From assembly GCA_009268125.1 (NCBI GenBank), contig WBOU01000001.1:434001-498000 (forward strand): a DNA stretch of 64,000 bases, written 5' to 3'. The notes beneath the pieces were generated by a model. The model was not told where the DNA came from and ran no database searches. It saw only the letters and a list, made by a program, of their open reading frames with translations. The stretch is from Chloroflexia bacterium SDU3-3. GTDB lineage: Bacteria; Chloroflexota; Chloroflexia; Chloroflexales; Roseiflexaceae. The translations under genes and the position numbers were made by a program. Every line of letters begins with the position of its first letter. Position 1 is the first letter of the stretch. Below, in pieces: positions 37,087 through 43,844 of the stretch.

Positions 37087-37153
37087 CATCTTCGCGTCTT
37101 CGTGGTATATATTCTCTTTTGTCCCTTGGGATCTTGGGGTCTTGGTGGTAAAG
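37087..37153 (-). repeat. Dispersed CACCAAGG-type repeat, copy 2 (reverse)
   Basis: On the minus strand it reads TTTACCACCAAGACCCCAAG, ...ATCCCAAGGG and CCACGAAGACGCGAAGATG. It is bracketed by a 9-bp inverted repeat, CTATGCGTT (37059-37067) and AACGCATAG (37172-37180), and by GTGCGGCATG direct repeats outside it. The bracketing suggests insertion as a unit. Confidence 0.65.
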
Positions 37154-37184
37154 AATCTGTGGTCTGAGGAAAACGCATAGCCCC

Positions 37185-37227
37185 GGTGCGGCATGTGGGC
37201 GAACCCCAGATGCCGCACCCACATGCC
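37185..37227 (-). terminator. Hairpin at the 3' end of the ABM monooxygenase gene
   Basis: Two alternative 10-bp stems share this segment: GGTGCGGCAT (37185-37194) with 37210-37219, and GGCATGTGGG (37190-37199) with 37218-37227. There is no T-tract. It lies just after the minus-strand gene ending at 37233. Confidence 0.5.
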
Positions 37228-37232
37228 CCAGA

Positions 37233-37529
37233 TCAGCCCACCAGCCCATGCCCGCCAACCGGCACCGTCACCACGCGCTCGCCGAAGCCCGCGATCAGCG
37301 GGCGGGCCTGGGCGATGGCCTGCTGCACCTGCGGCAGCCCCAGCGACGCGGCGTGGTGCTCCTCGCTCTCCCAGGCCTCGGTGATCCAGATGGCGTTGGC
37401 ATCGGCGGCATCGCGCGCGATGATGTAGCTCAGGCAGCCCGGCATGGCGGCGCTGCTCGCGGTCAGCAGCGCGATCAGCGCATCGCGCTGCCCCTCCTGC
37501 GCGATCATCTTCCCAATCAGTCCGTACAT
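37233..37529 (-). CDS. Antibiotic biosynthesis monooxygenase (ABM) domain protein
   Basis: 98 residues from MYGLIGKMIAQEGQRDALIA, with GAGGAG about 6 nt upstream; the longer frame to 37571 has no site. It has the dimeric ferredoxin-like ABM fold: LLTASSAAMPGCLSYIIARD then AIWITEAWESEEHHAASLGL and a C-terminal strand. These small proteins oxidise or decarboxylate quinol-type substrates without cofactor, or serve as stress-related monooxygenases. A second, divergent ABM gene is at 49233. It stands alone. Confidence 0.85.
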   Translation of the reverse strand: MYGLIGKMIAQEGQRDALIALLTASSAAMPGCLSYIIARDAADANAIWITEAWESEEHHAASLGLPQVQQAIAQARPLIAGFGERVVTVPVGGHGLVG

Positions 37530-37620
37530 CGTCGTCTCCTCTCCGCTCATATGTTCGCCTCGCGCTATCATACCACAGCGCTAGGGGTTGGTCAGCGGGT
37601 GGCCAAAGCACCAAACAACA

Positions 37621-37655
37621 CTTTCACCACAAGGACACGAAGACACGCAAGGAAA
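37621..37655 (+). repeat. Dispersed repeat, copy 3 (CACGAAG form)
   Basis: CTTTCACCACAAGGACACGA followed by AGACACGCAAGG. It matches the CACCACGAAGACACGAAG variant found in the array at 61757. The flanking 37,530-37,838 otherwise contains no gene that I can support. Confidence 0.6.
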
Positions 37656-37838
37656 AGCTAAAATGAGGGAGGCCTTGACCATCCGGCGAAGGTACGCCAA
37701 GATGCCTGCTGGCCATAATCTCTACCGTAGCGGGAAAGCTAGGCCAAGCGCTGGCAGGACGATTTTTCTTGCCTTTTCTTCGTCTTATGTCGCTCTGCAA
37801 AGAACATACTCAGCCAACGGAAACGTTGCCCAAACACC

Positions 37839-38099
37839 CTACCGCCGATAGCGCTCCTCAAACGCCTGCTCGACGATCCGGGCTGGGTCGTGGCCCAGCC
37901 GCGTGAGCGCGGCCTCCAGCGTCTCGATATGCCACCACGGGCAGCTCGGGTCGTCGCACGGCACATCGGGGTCGGCCTGGTGCTCGAACTCTAGGTGGAA
38001 GCACAGCCAGTGCATGTGCTCGAACAGCTCATACTGGTCGGCCTTCGCCGTCACGGGCTGATGGCAGCGCACGCAGATCAGCGGCTCGGGTGTGGTCAT
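37839..38099 (-). CDS. Small Cys/His-rich protein of unknown function, copy A
   Basis: 86 residues, ATG preceded by GAAGGGA. It is about two-thirds identical to the next gene upstream on the same strand. Possible metal ligands are regularly placed: Cys9-x2-Cys12 (ICVRC), His28/His30-x2-Cys33 (HMHWLC), His35, His40 and Cys48-x4-Cys53 (PCDDPSCPWW). This looks like a zinc-ribbon or treble-clef-like protein. I do not recognise a named family. The last third is a helical segment (LEAALTRLGHDPARIVEQAF). Tandem duplication indicates local expansion. Confidence 0.7.
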   Translation of the reverse strand: MTTPEPLICVRCHQPVTAKADQYELFEHMHWLCFHLEFEHQADPDVPCDDPSCPWWHIETLEAALTRLGHDPARIVEQAFEERYRR

Positions 38100-38174
38100 T
38101 GTTGGTGTCCCTTCTCAGCTCACGTGATGGTGGAAATCTACTGCATCCCCGAGGGCGTGGGAAGCCTAGCACCC

Positions 38175-38435
38175 CTATAGCTGCCAGCGCTCCTTCATAG
38201 CCTGCTCGATGATCAGCTGCGGGTCGTGGCCCAGCCGCGTGAGCGCGGCACGCAGCGCCGCGAGCCGCCACCACGGGCAGATCGGCTCGTCGCACGGCAC
38301 GTCGGGGTCGGCGTGGTGCTCGAACTCCAGGTGGTAGCACAGCCAGTGCATGCGCTCAAAATCCTCGTAGTCCTCGGGGTGGGCCGTCACCGGCTGCTGG
38401 CAGCGCGCGCAGATTAGCGGCTCGGATGTGGTCAT
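38175..38435 (-). CDS. Small Cys/His-rich protein of unknown function, copy B
   Basis: 86 residues from MTTSEPLICARCQQPVTAHP; GAAGGAA lies 8 nt upstream, and the longer frame to 38549 is dropped. All the Cys and His positions of copy A are kept (CxxC at 9-12, HWLC, CDEPICPWW). The same length and the same start (MTTxEPLIC) show that it arose by tandem duplication. Both genes have separate upstream regions of about 75-110 bp, so each may carry its own promoter. Function unknown; nucleic-acid or protein binding through zinc is a guess. Confidence 0.72.
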   Translation of the reverse strand: MTTSEPLICARCQQPVTAHPEDYEDFERMHWLCYHLEFEHHADPDVPCDEPICPWWRLAALRAALTRLGHDPQLIIEQAMKERWQL

Positions 38436-38548
38436 CGTTGGGGTTCCTTCTCTTATTGCAAGAAGACCGCAATATGATACCATAGCGCGCAGGCCGCTAT
38501 GGCGGGAAGACGCGCGACCATCTGAGTCTGAGTAGAGTAAAGGCAGCA

Positions 38549-39079
38549 ATGGAGATAACCTACCGCATTCAAACCACCGACATTTTCGACTTCAAGATGT
38601 ATTGCTATCGTCAGTTTCCAAATCTTCGAAAACAGCTCTTTGGCATCCGTATTGTCCTACCCATGATTCTACTTTCCATCCTAGCTCTCTATGTAGTAGA
38701 AAGTGGTATACCTGCTTTCCAGCTCCTCTGGATCAGTGTGCTAATCGTAACACTCTACATCATCACATTTCCATTGCTCTACCGTATCGCTCTTTGGATC
38801 AGCATAAGCATCACTCTATGGCCTTCCAAAAATGCTAAAGCTACCCTGCATTTCGAGGAGAGAGGGGTCAGCATTATTATGCCTGAGAGAACTACCACCT
38901 TTGACTGGGAAATCATCCGACGTATCGTGCAAACAAAAACCTGCTACTTTCTCTTCTATGCACCAACCAACGCTATTGTGATACCCAAACATGCATTTGC
39001 CAGCCCAGCTGAAATGGATCATGTGCTCGCATTCATCGACGAGTGCCGCATCAAAATCGCTGAGGCACCAGATGTCTGA
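38549..39079 (+). CDS. YcxB-like membrane protein
   Basis: 176 residues. Two membrane helices (about 35-55 and 58-80, VLPMILLSILALYVVESGIP, LLWISVLIVTLYIITFPLLY) precede a soluble domain ending FDWEIIRRIVQTKTCYFLFY and AIVIPKHAFASPAEMDHVLA. That is the pattern of the C-terminal YcxB-like domain (PF14317: DWxxIxxIxE...IPKRAF). Function is unknown. Codon use is clearly AT-richer than in the neighbours (TTT, ATA, CTA, AGA are frequent), which suggests recent acquisition. ATG follows AAAGG. Confidence 0.75.
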   Translation: MEITYRIQTTDIFDFKMYCYRQFPNLRKQLFGIRIVLPMILLSILALYVVESGIPAFQLLWISVLIVTLYIITFPLLYRIALWISISITLWPSKNAKATLHFEERGVSIIMPERTTTFDWEIIRRIVQTKTCYFLFYAPTNAIVIPKHAFASPAEMDHVLAFIDECRIKIAEAPDV

Positions 39080-39175
39080 AATCGAACCTGCAACAATAGG
39101 AAAATACATCGTCTATGACGATGTCATCACATCCTCCCGAACAGATACTCTCGCACACCACACGAGGACACACCC

Positions 39176-39838
39176 ATGATCCAGCCCGACGCCCTGATCT
39201 TCGACCTCGACGGCACCCTGAGCGACCCGGCGGTGGGCATCGCCCGCTCGGTCAACTACGCGCTCGCCGCCCACGGCTTCCCGGCCTTCGACGAGGCCAC
39301 GGTCTCGCGCTACATCGGGCCGCCGCTCGACCACATGTTCCGTGCGCTCACCGGCGAGCACGCGCCGGAGACCATCGCGTCGCTGGTGGCCAAGTACCGC
39401 GAGCGCTACGGCCAGGTCGGCTTCGCCGAGAACACGCTGTACCTCGGCATCCCCGAGGCGCTGGCCGCGCTGACGCGGCGCGGCGCGACGCTGGGCCTGT
39501 GCACATCCAAGCGCGTCGACTTCGCCGAGCAGATCCTGGCGCTGTTCGGGCTACGCGACTACTTCCAGTTCGTCAGCGGCGGCGTGATCGGCGTGCCGAA
39601 GGGCCAGCAGCTGCGCGCGCTGCTAGCCGAGGGCGTCGTCGGCCCAGCATCCACCATGATCGGCGACCGCGACGTCGACATCCTGGCCGCCAGGGCCAAC
39701 GGCCTACGATCGGTGGGCGTGCTGTGGGGCCACGGCAGCCGCGAGGAGCTGGAGCAGGCGGGGGCGGATCTCATCCTGGGTTCGGTCGAGGAGCTTGTGG
39801 GGCTGATGGATGCCAAAGAAAAAGGTGCGTACCTATGA
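39176..39838 (+). CDS. HAD-superfamily phosphatase, phosphoglycolate phosphatase-like
   Basis: 220 residues. Motif 1 is ALIFDLDGTLSDPAVGIARS (nucleophile Asp10, general acid Asp12). A helical cap of about 80 residues follows. Motif 2 is LGLCTSKR, motif 3 is VPKGQQLRALL and motif 4 is MIGDRDVDILAARANGLRSV. This is the arrangement of PGP/beta-phosphoglucomutase-like subclass IA HADs; phosphoglycolate or a pyrimidine nucleotide are typical substrates. The stop overlaps the next ATG (ATGA), so the next protein is translationally coupled. Confidence 0.87.
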   Translation: MIQPDALIFDLDGTLSDPAVGIARSVNYALAAHGFPAFDEATVSRYIGPPLDHMFRALTGEHAPETIASLVAKYRERYGQVGFAENTLYLGIPEALAALTRRGATLGLCTSKRVDFAEQILALFGLRDYFQFVSGGVIGVPKGQQLRALLAEGVVGPASTMIGDRDVDILAARANGLRSVGVLWGHGSREELEQAGADLILGSVEELVGLMDAKEKGAYL

Positions 39839-40227
39839 TCCCAACGCCGACCGATAGGCCTATCTACGACGGCGAGATCGCCACCTACTGGCTCACGGAC
39901 GATGGCATCCTAGTCTCCCGCTCCAAAAGCATCCGGCGGACGGTGGCAAACATCGCCGCCAATGTGGCGCTGGTCAAGCAGATCACGAATGGCACGCCCG
40001 CCCCGCTGCTGATCTACCTAAGCAGATCGCCGGTGCCCGACAGAGAGACGCGCCGATTTTCCACCGAGCAGCTCCCGCAGATCTACACCGCCATGGCGAT
40101 GATCTCCGAGACCGCGCTCGCCAGCCTGATCATGAACATCCTGTTCCGCGTGCAGCCGTCGCCCATCCCGATAGCGCACTTCACCGACGAGGCCAAAGCT
40201 ATCGCGTGGCTCAAGCAGTTTTGCTAG
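39835..40227 (+). CDS. DUF7793 / STAS-SEC14-like small protein
   Basis: 130 residues. Its ATG (39835) overlaps the HAD stop codon as ATGA. The sequence starts with a strand pair (YWLTDDGILVSRSKS), then a helix (TVANIAANVALVKQIT) and a hydrophobic strand (PAPLLIYLSRSPVP). It ends with AKAIAWLKQF, the motif of SpoIIAA-like or SEC14/STAS-type folds, where the final (D/E)xAxxWL helix is conserved. I place it in the DUF7793/STAS-SEC14 group by pattern. Function is unknown; coupling to the HAD phosphatase hints that they act together. Confidence 0.6.
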   Translation: MIPTPTDRPIYDGEIATYWLTDDGILVSRSKSIRRTVANIAANVALVKQITNGTPAPLLIYLSRSPVPDRETRRFSTEQLPQIYTAMAMISETALASLIMNILFRVQPSPIPIAHFTDEAKAIAWLKQFC

Positions 40228-40248
40228 CGCACCTCTGCGCGTGCCGCC

Positions 40249-40680
40249 CTACCGCGCGCCTTCGGGCTGGTGGTCGAGGCGGATGACCGGGATCACTCGG
40301 CTGAGCTTCTGGGCATATTCTGCAAAAAGTGGAAATCGCGCCGCCTGAAGCGCAAAGATCGCATCCCGCTCCTCGCCGAGCACCTCGGTCGCGCGCACCG
40401 CGATGGTCTGGGTGCCCTTCTCGATCACGATCTCGGGGTGTGCGATCAGGTTGTAGTACCAGTCGGGGTGACGGTCCCGACCGTGGGCCGAGGCGAACAC
40501 ATACATCGCCCCGCCGTGCTCCAGCGTGCGCATCGGGACAATATGCAGCTTCCCGCTCTTCGCGCCGACCGTGTGCAGCAGCAGCATCGGGGGCGGGTTA
40601 TCATATGCGGCCTGCACCTGCCCGCCGTTCGCGCGAAACTCAGCGATGACCTTGGCGTTCCAGTTCTGTGATTCCGACAT
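40249..40680 (-). CDS. Deazaflavin (F420)-dependent nitroreductase family protein
   Basis: 143 residues from MSESQNWNAKVIAEFRANGG, where GGAGG lies just upstream; a longer frame adds 15 residues. It has the split-barrel pattern of DUF385/DDN-type enzymes: LLLHTVGAKSGKLHIVPMRT, then YVFASAHGRDRHPDWYYNLI and AHPEIVIEKGTQTIAVRATE. GAKSGK and HPDWYYNLxAxP are the family hallmarks that contact the F420 phosphate and ring. Members reduce quinones, nitro compounds or other small substrates with F420H2. Its presence suggests that the organism makes F420. Confidence 0.88.
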   Translation of the reverse strand: MSESQNWNAKVIAEFRANGGQVQAAYDNPPPMLLLHTVGAKSGKLHIVPMRTLEHGGAMYVFASAHGRDRHPDWYYNLIAHPEIVIEKGTQTIAVRATEVLGEERDAIFALQAARFPLFAEYAQKLSRVIPVIRLDHQPEGAR

Positions 40681-40914
40681 GGTGTCCTCCCTCGCTCGTG
40701 CCAGTCGCGGCTTCAGGCAAAGCATAGTAGGTCGCTACGCCAGCCGCATCGGCTCGGCAGCCCATGTCGTGCTGAACTATTGTCCAGGTTGCCGATCGCA
40801 CTGTCGATCAACGAGGATAAGATTCCCGCTGTTGATGCTGGTGTTCACGCACCTGTTCACGCCCGTGCCGTATAGTGAGCGCGTGAGAGGAAATTGCAGA
40901 CGAAAGCGAGATAG

Positions 40915-41496
40915 ATGATGGCAGCCCCCAAGATCGCAATTATCATCAGCAGCACGCGCGAGGCCCGCTTTGGCGAGAAGCCCGCCCAGTGGATCAAGGC
41001 CATCGCCGACCAGCGCAGCGATATCGAGACCGAGATCGTCGACCTGCGCGACTACCCCATGCCCTTCTTCGACGAGGTCGCCTCCAACGCCTGGGCGCCC
41101 TCCACCAACGAGGTCGCGCAGCGCTGGCAGCAGAAGATCGCCAGCTTCGACGGCTACATCTTTGTGGTGGCCGAGTACAACCACAGCATCACCGCCGCGC
41201 TCAAGAACGCGCTGGACTACGCCTACCCCGAGTGGGTGCGCAAGCCCGCAGGCTATGTGGGCTACGGCAGCGTCGGTGCGGCCCGCGCCATCGAGCAGCT
41301 GCGCCTGATCAACGTGGAGCTGCAGATGGTGCCCACGCGGGCGGCGGTCCACATCCAGGGCAGCGATTTCTTCGCGGTGTGGCGCGAGGGCAAGCCGATC
41401 GAGGAGCTGACCTACCTGAAGCAGAGCGCCGACGGCCTGCTGGACGACGTGTCGTGGTGGGCCAGCGCGCTGAAGACCGCGCGCGCCCAGGCCTAG
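40915..41496 (+). CDS. NADPH-dependent FMN reductase family protein
   Basis: 193 residues. The flavodoxin-like fold begins APKIAIIISSTREARFGEKP (phosphate-binding loop for FMN). Further motifs are DLRDYPMPFFDE and YIFVVAEYNHSITAALKNAL, followed by YPEWVRKPAGYVGYGSVGAA. This matches PF03358 NADPH-quinone or azo-type reductases. The soluble enzyme probably reduces quinones or xenobiotics with NADPH. A bidirectional terminator lies between it and the convergent efflux gene. Confidence 0.88.
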   Translation: MMAAPKIAIIISSTREARFGEKPAQWIKAIADQRSDIETEIVDLRDYPMPFFDEVASNAWAPSTNEVAQRWQQKIASFDGYIFVVAEYNHSITAALKNALDYAYPEWVRKPAGYVGYGSVGAARAIEQLRLINVELQMVPTRAAVHIQGSDFFAVWREGKPIEELTYLKQSADGLLDDVSWWASALKTARAQA

Positions 41497-41529
41497 CATC
41501 CTGCCATCGGAATACACATTGTTCCAAAA

Positions 41530-41561
41530 GACCGGCGATCTGCCAATGCAGATCGCCGGTC
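41530..41561. terminator. Bidirectional hairpin between FMN reductase and Bcr/CflA transporter
   Basis: Perfect 14-bp stem GACCGGCGATCTGC (41530-41543) with 41548-41561 and loop CAAT. It is preceded by AAAA on the plus strand, which provides a short U-tract for the minus-strand transcript. Confidence 0.75.
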
Positions 41562-41583
41562 CGCGCATGTCGCAGGCCTGCGC

Positions 41584-42837
41584 TCAGACCGCGCCGGGCG
41601 AGCGAGCCCCAGCCGCAGCCCGCAGCGCCACCACCAGCGTCGCGGCCCCGCACAGCGCGATGGCCAGCGCCATCGGCAGCGGGCTGGCTCCGCTGGCCAG
41701 GCCCACCAGCGGGGCCGCCAGCGCGCCTACCGACAGCTGGAGCATGCCCAGCACCGCGCTGGCTAGCCCGGCGGTCTCCGGGTCGACATCGGCCAGCGCC
41801 AGCGCCAGCGCGTTGGGGGCCACCAGGCCAAGGCTGCCAGTGATCACGAAGAGCGCCGAGAGCACGCCGAGCAGGCCGATGCCGCTCAGCACGCTGACCA
41901 GCAGCCAGCACGCCCCGGCGAAGATGCCCAGTGCCCCCCACAGCAGCAGCCGCTGCGGCGGCACCCGCCCCGCCAGCCGACCGCTGGTCTGCGCCATGGC
42001 CGCGAGGCCGAGCGCGTTCACGCCCAGCGCCACGCTGAACTGCTGCGCCGAGAGGCCGTAGACGCTCTGCAGCACAAAGGGCGAGGCGGAGATAATGATG
42101 ATGCCCGCCGCGAAGGCGAAGCTCGATACCAGCACGCAGGCCACAAACCGCCGATCCGCCGCCAGCATGCGCAGCGTGCGCCCGATCGCGCGGTACCCGC
42201 CGCGCTGCCGCCGCTCGGGCGGCATGGTCTCGCCCAGGGTGCAGGCCAGCGCCAGCAGCAGCAGGCCCGCCGCACCAATGGCCACAAACACGCCGCGCCA
42301 CGAGACCACCCGCAGCAGCTGGCCGCCCAGCACCGGCGCGACGATCGGCGCGAGCGAGTTGACCGCCATCAGCATGCCGATGCAGCGCGCCAGGGCCGCG
42401 CCAGCGTAGAGGTCGCGGGCCATCGCCAGCGCCACCACCATGCCCGCCGCGCCCGCCAGCCCCTGCAGCAGCCGCATGGCCAGCAGCAGCTCGATCGAGG
42501 GCACCACGGCGCACAGCAGCGACACCACGGCGAAGATCGCGCCCCCGACGATCAGCGGCATGCGGCGGCCCCGCGCGTCGCTCAGCGGCCCCACCACCAG
42601 CTGCCCAAGCGCCAGCCCGACGATCCCCACGGTGAGCGTGGCCTGCGCCATCGCCATGCTCGACTGCAGATCCCGCGCCAGATCCGGCAGCGCGGGCACG
42701 TACATGTCGGTGGAGATTGGCCCCACCGCAGTGAGGCTGCCTAGCGCCAGCACATGCCACAGCCCCACCCGCCGACCGCGCGGCCCTTCCGTATGCTCTC
42801 GCTCGCCCGCATATGCTGGCACATCTGGTATCGACAT
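41584..42837 (-). CDS. Bcr/CflA-family MFS drug efflux transporter
   Basis: 417 residues from the ATG at 42837, which has GGAGGG about 7 nt upstream; a further ATG at 42855 is too close to that site. Twelve membrane helices are visible. The early sequence TAVGPISTDMYVPALPDLAR is the signature of Bcr/CflA, and the loop GPLSDARGRRMPLIVGGAIF is the MFS motif A. The transporter should export drugs such as bicyclomycin or an unknown toxin by proton antiport. It is divergent from a LysR regulator 98 bp away that probably controls it. Confidence 0.9.
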   Translation of the reverse strand: MSIPDVPAYAGEREHTEGPRGRRVGLWHVLALGSLTAVGPISTDMYVPALPDLARDLQSSMAMAQATLTVGIVGLALGQLVVGPLSDARGRRMPLIVGGAIFAVVSLLCAVVPSIELLLAMRLLQGLAGAAGMVVALAMARDLYAGAALARCIGMLMAVNSLAPIVAPVLGGQLLRVVSWRGVFVAIGAAGLLLLALACTLGETMPPERRQRGGYRAIGRTLRMLAADRRFVACVLVSSFAFAAGIIIISASPFVLQSVYGLSAQQFSVALGVNALGLAAMAQTSGRLAGRVPPQRLLLWGALGIFAGACWLLVSVLSGIGLLGVLSALFVITGSLGLVAPNALALALADVDPETAGLASAVLGMLQLSVGALAAPLVGLASGASPLPMALAIALCGAATLVVALRAAAGARSPGAV

Positions 42838-42863
42838 CGCATCGCCCTCCTGCAAAATAGCTG

Positions 42864-42892
42864 TTGTGCGCAGTGTAGCGGGCGGCTATAAT
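42864..42892 (+). promoter_or_regulatory. Promoter of the LysR gene
   Basis: TTGTGC (42864-42869) and TATAAT (42887-42892) are 17 nt apart. The -10 overlaps an in-frame ATG at 42891, so translation must start at the later ATG (42936). The following TGATCACAAATCA is a candidate LysR-type T-N11-A site. Confidence 0.6.
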
Positions 42893-42935
42893 GATCACAA
42901 ATCATCTTTCTCATCAGCTTATGAGGAGCACGCAT

Positions 42936-43844
42936 ATGAACTTCTCGCAGCTCCAGGGCCTGGCCGCGCTGGCCGACACCGGCAGCTTCACCGAGGCCGC
43001 CGAGCGCGTGCACCTCACACAGTCGGCGGTGAGCCATGGGCTGGCCGCGCTTGAAAGCGAGCTAGGCGTGACGCTAGTGGAACGTAGCCGCAAGGGGGTG
43101 GCCGCGCTCACCGCCGCAGGCGAGCGGATCATGCCGCACGTGCGGGCGATGCTGGCCCACGCCGAGGCGGTGGAGCAGGAGGCCAGGGCCGCGCAGGGCC
43201 GCGTGGCAGGCAGGCTGCGGCTGGCTAGCATCCAGGCCTTCATCCCGCCGCGCGTGCTGGGCAGCCTGCTGGCCACGTTCCAGCAGCGCTACCCCGAGAT
43301 CGAGGTGGTGCTCTTCGAGGGCGCGCTGCAGGATGTGGGCGAGTGGATCCAGCAGAGCGTGGTCGACCTCGGGCTGGTGCTGCTGCCAGCGCGCGGCACC
43401 ATCAGCACCCAGATCGCCACCGACGAGCTGATCGTGCTGGTGCCCGCCGACCACGCCCTGCGCAGCCGCGCCGCCGTCAGGCACGAGGAGCTGCTCGACG
43501 AGGGGTTCATCCTAGAGAAGACCAACTGTGCGCTGCACGTGCTGGCCCAGGCCGGGTTCTCGTTTGGCGGCCAGCGGCCCAACATCCGCTATCAGGCCAA
43601 TGACAGCGCCACCATCTTCGCCATGGTGCGCGAGGGCCTGGGCATCACCATCGCGCCGCGCCACATGCTGCCCAGCAAGCTGGATGGGCTGGCCCTGCTG
43701 CGGCTCGACCCGCCCCAGCCGCTGCTGATCGGCCTGGCCGCCCGCGCCAAAACGCCGGTCTCGCCAGCGGCCAGCCGCTTCACCGAGGTGGCGGCAGACT
43801 GGGCCAGCCAGCAGAGCGCGGCGGACTGGTTCAGCGAGGCCTAG
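42936..43844 (+). CDS. LysR-family transcriptional regulator
   Basis: 302 residues; the ATG at 42936 follows GAGGAG and starts the typical MNFSQLQGLAALADTGSFTE. The winged helix-turn-helix is residues 1-60 (AAERVHLTQSAVSHGLAALE) and the coinducer-binding domain 90-300 begins GRLRLASIQAFIPPRVLGSL. It is divergent from the Bcr/CflA efflux gene, the common position of a LysR activator that answers to the exported compound. Its last 14 nt overlap the end of the convergent MocR gene. Confidence 0.92.
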   Translation: MNFSQLQGLAALADTGSFTEAAERVHLTQSAVSHGLAALESELGVTLVERSRKGVAALTAAGERIMPHVRAMLAHAEAVEQEARAAQGRVAGRLRLASIQAFIPPRVLGSLLATFQQRYPEIEVVLFEGALQDVGEWIQQSVVDLGLVLLPARGTISTQIATDELIVLVPADHALRSRAAVRHEELLDEGFILEKTNCALHVLAQAGFSFGGQRPNIRYQANDSATIFAMVREGLGITIAPRHMLPSKLDGLALLRLDPPQPLLIGLAARAKTPVSPAASRFTEVAADWASQQSAADWFSEA

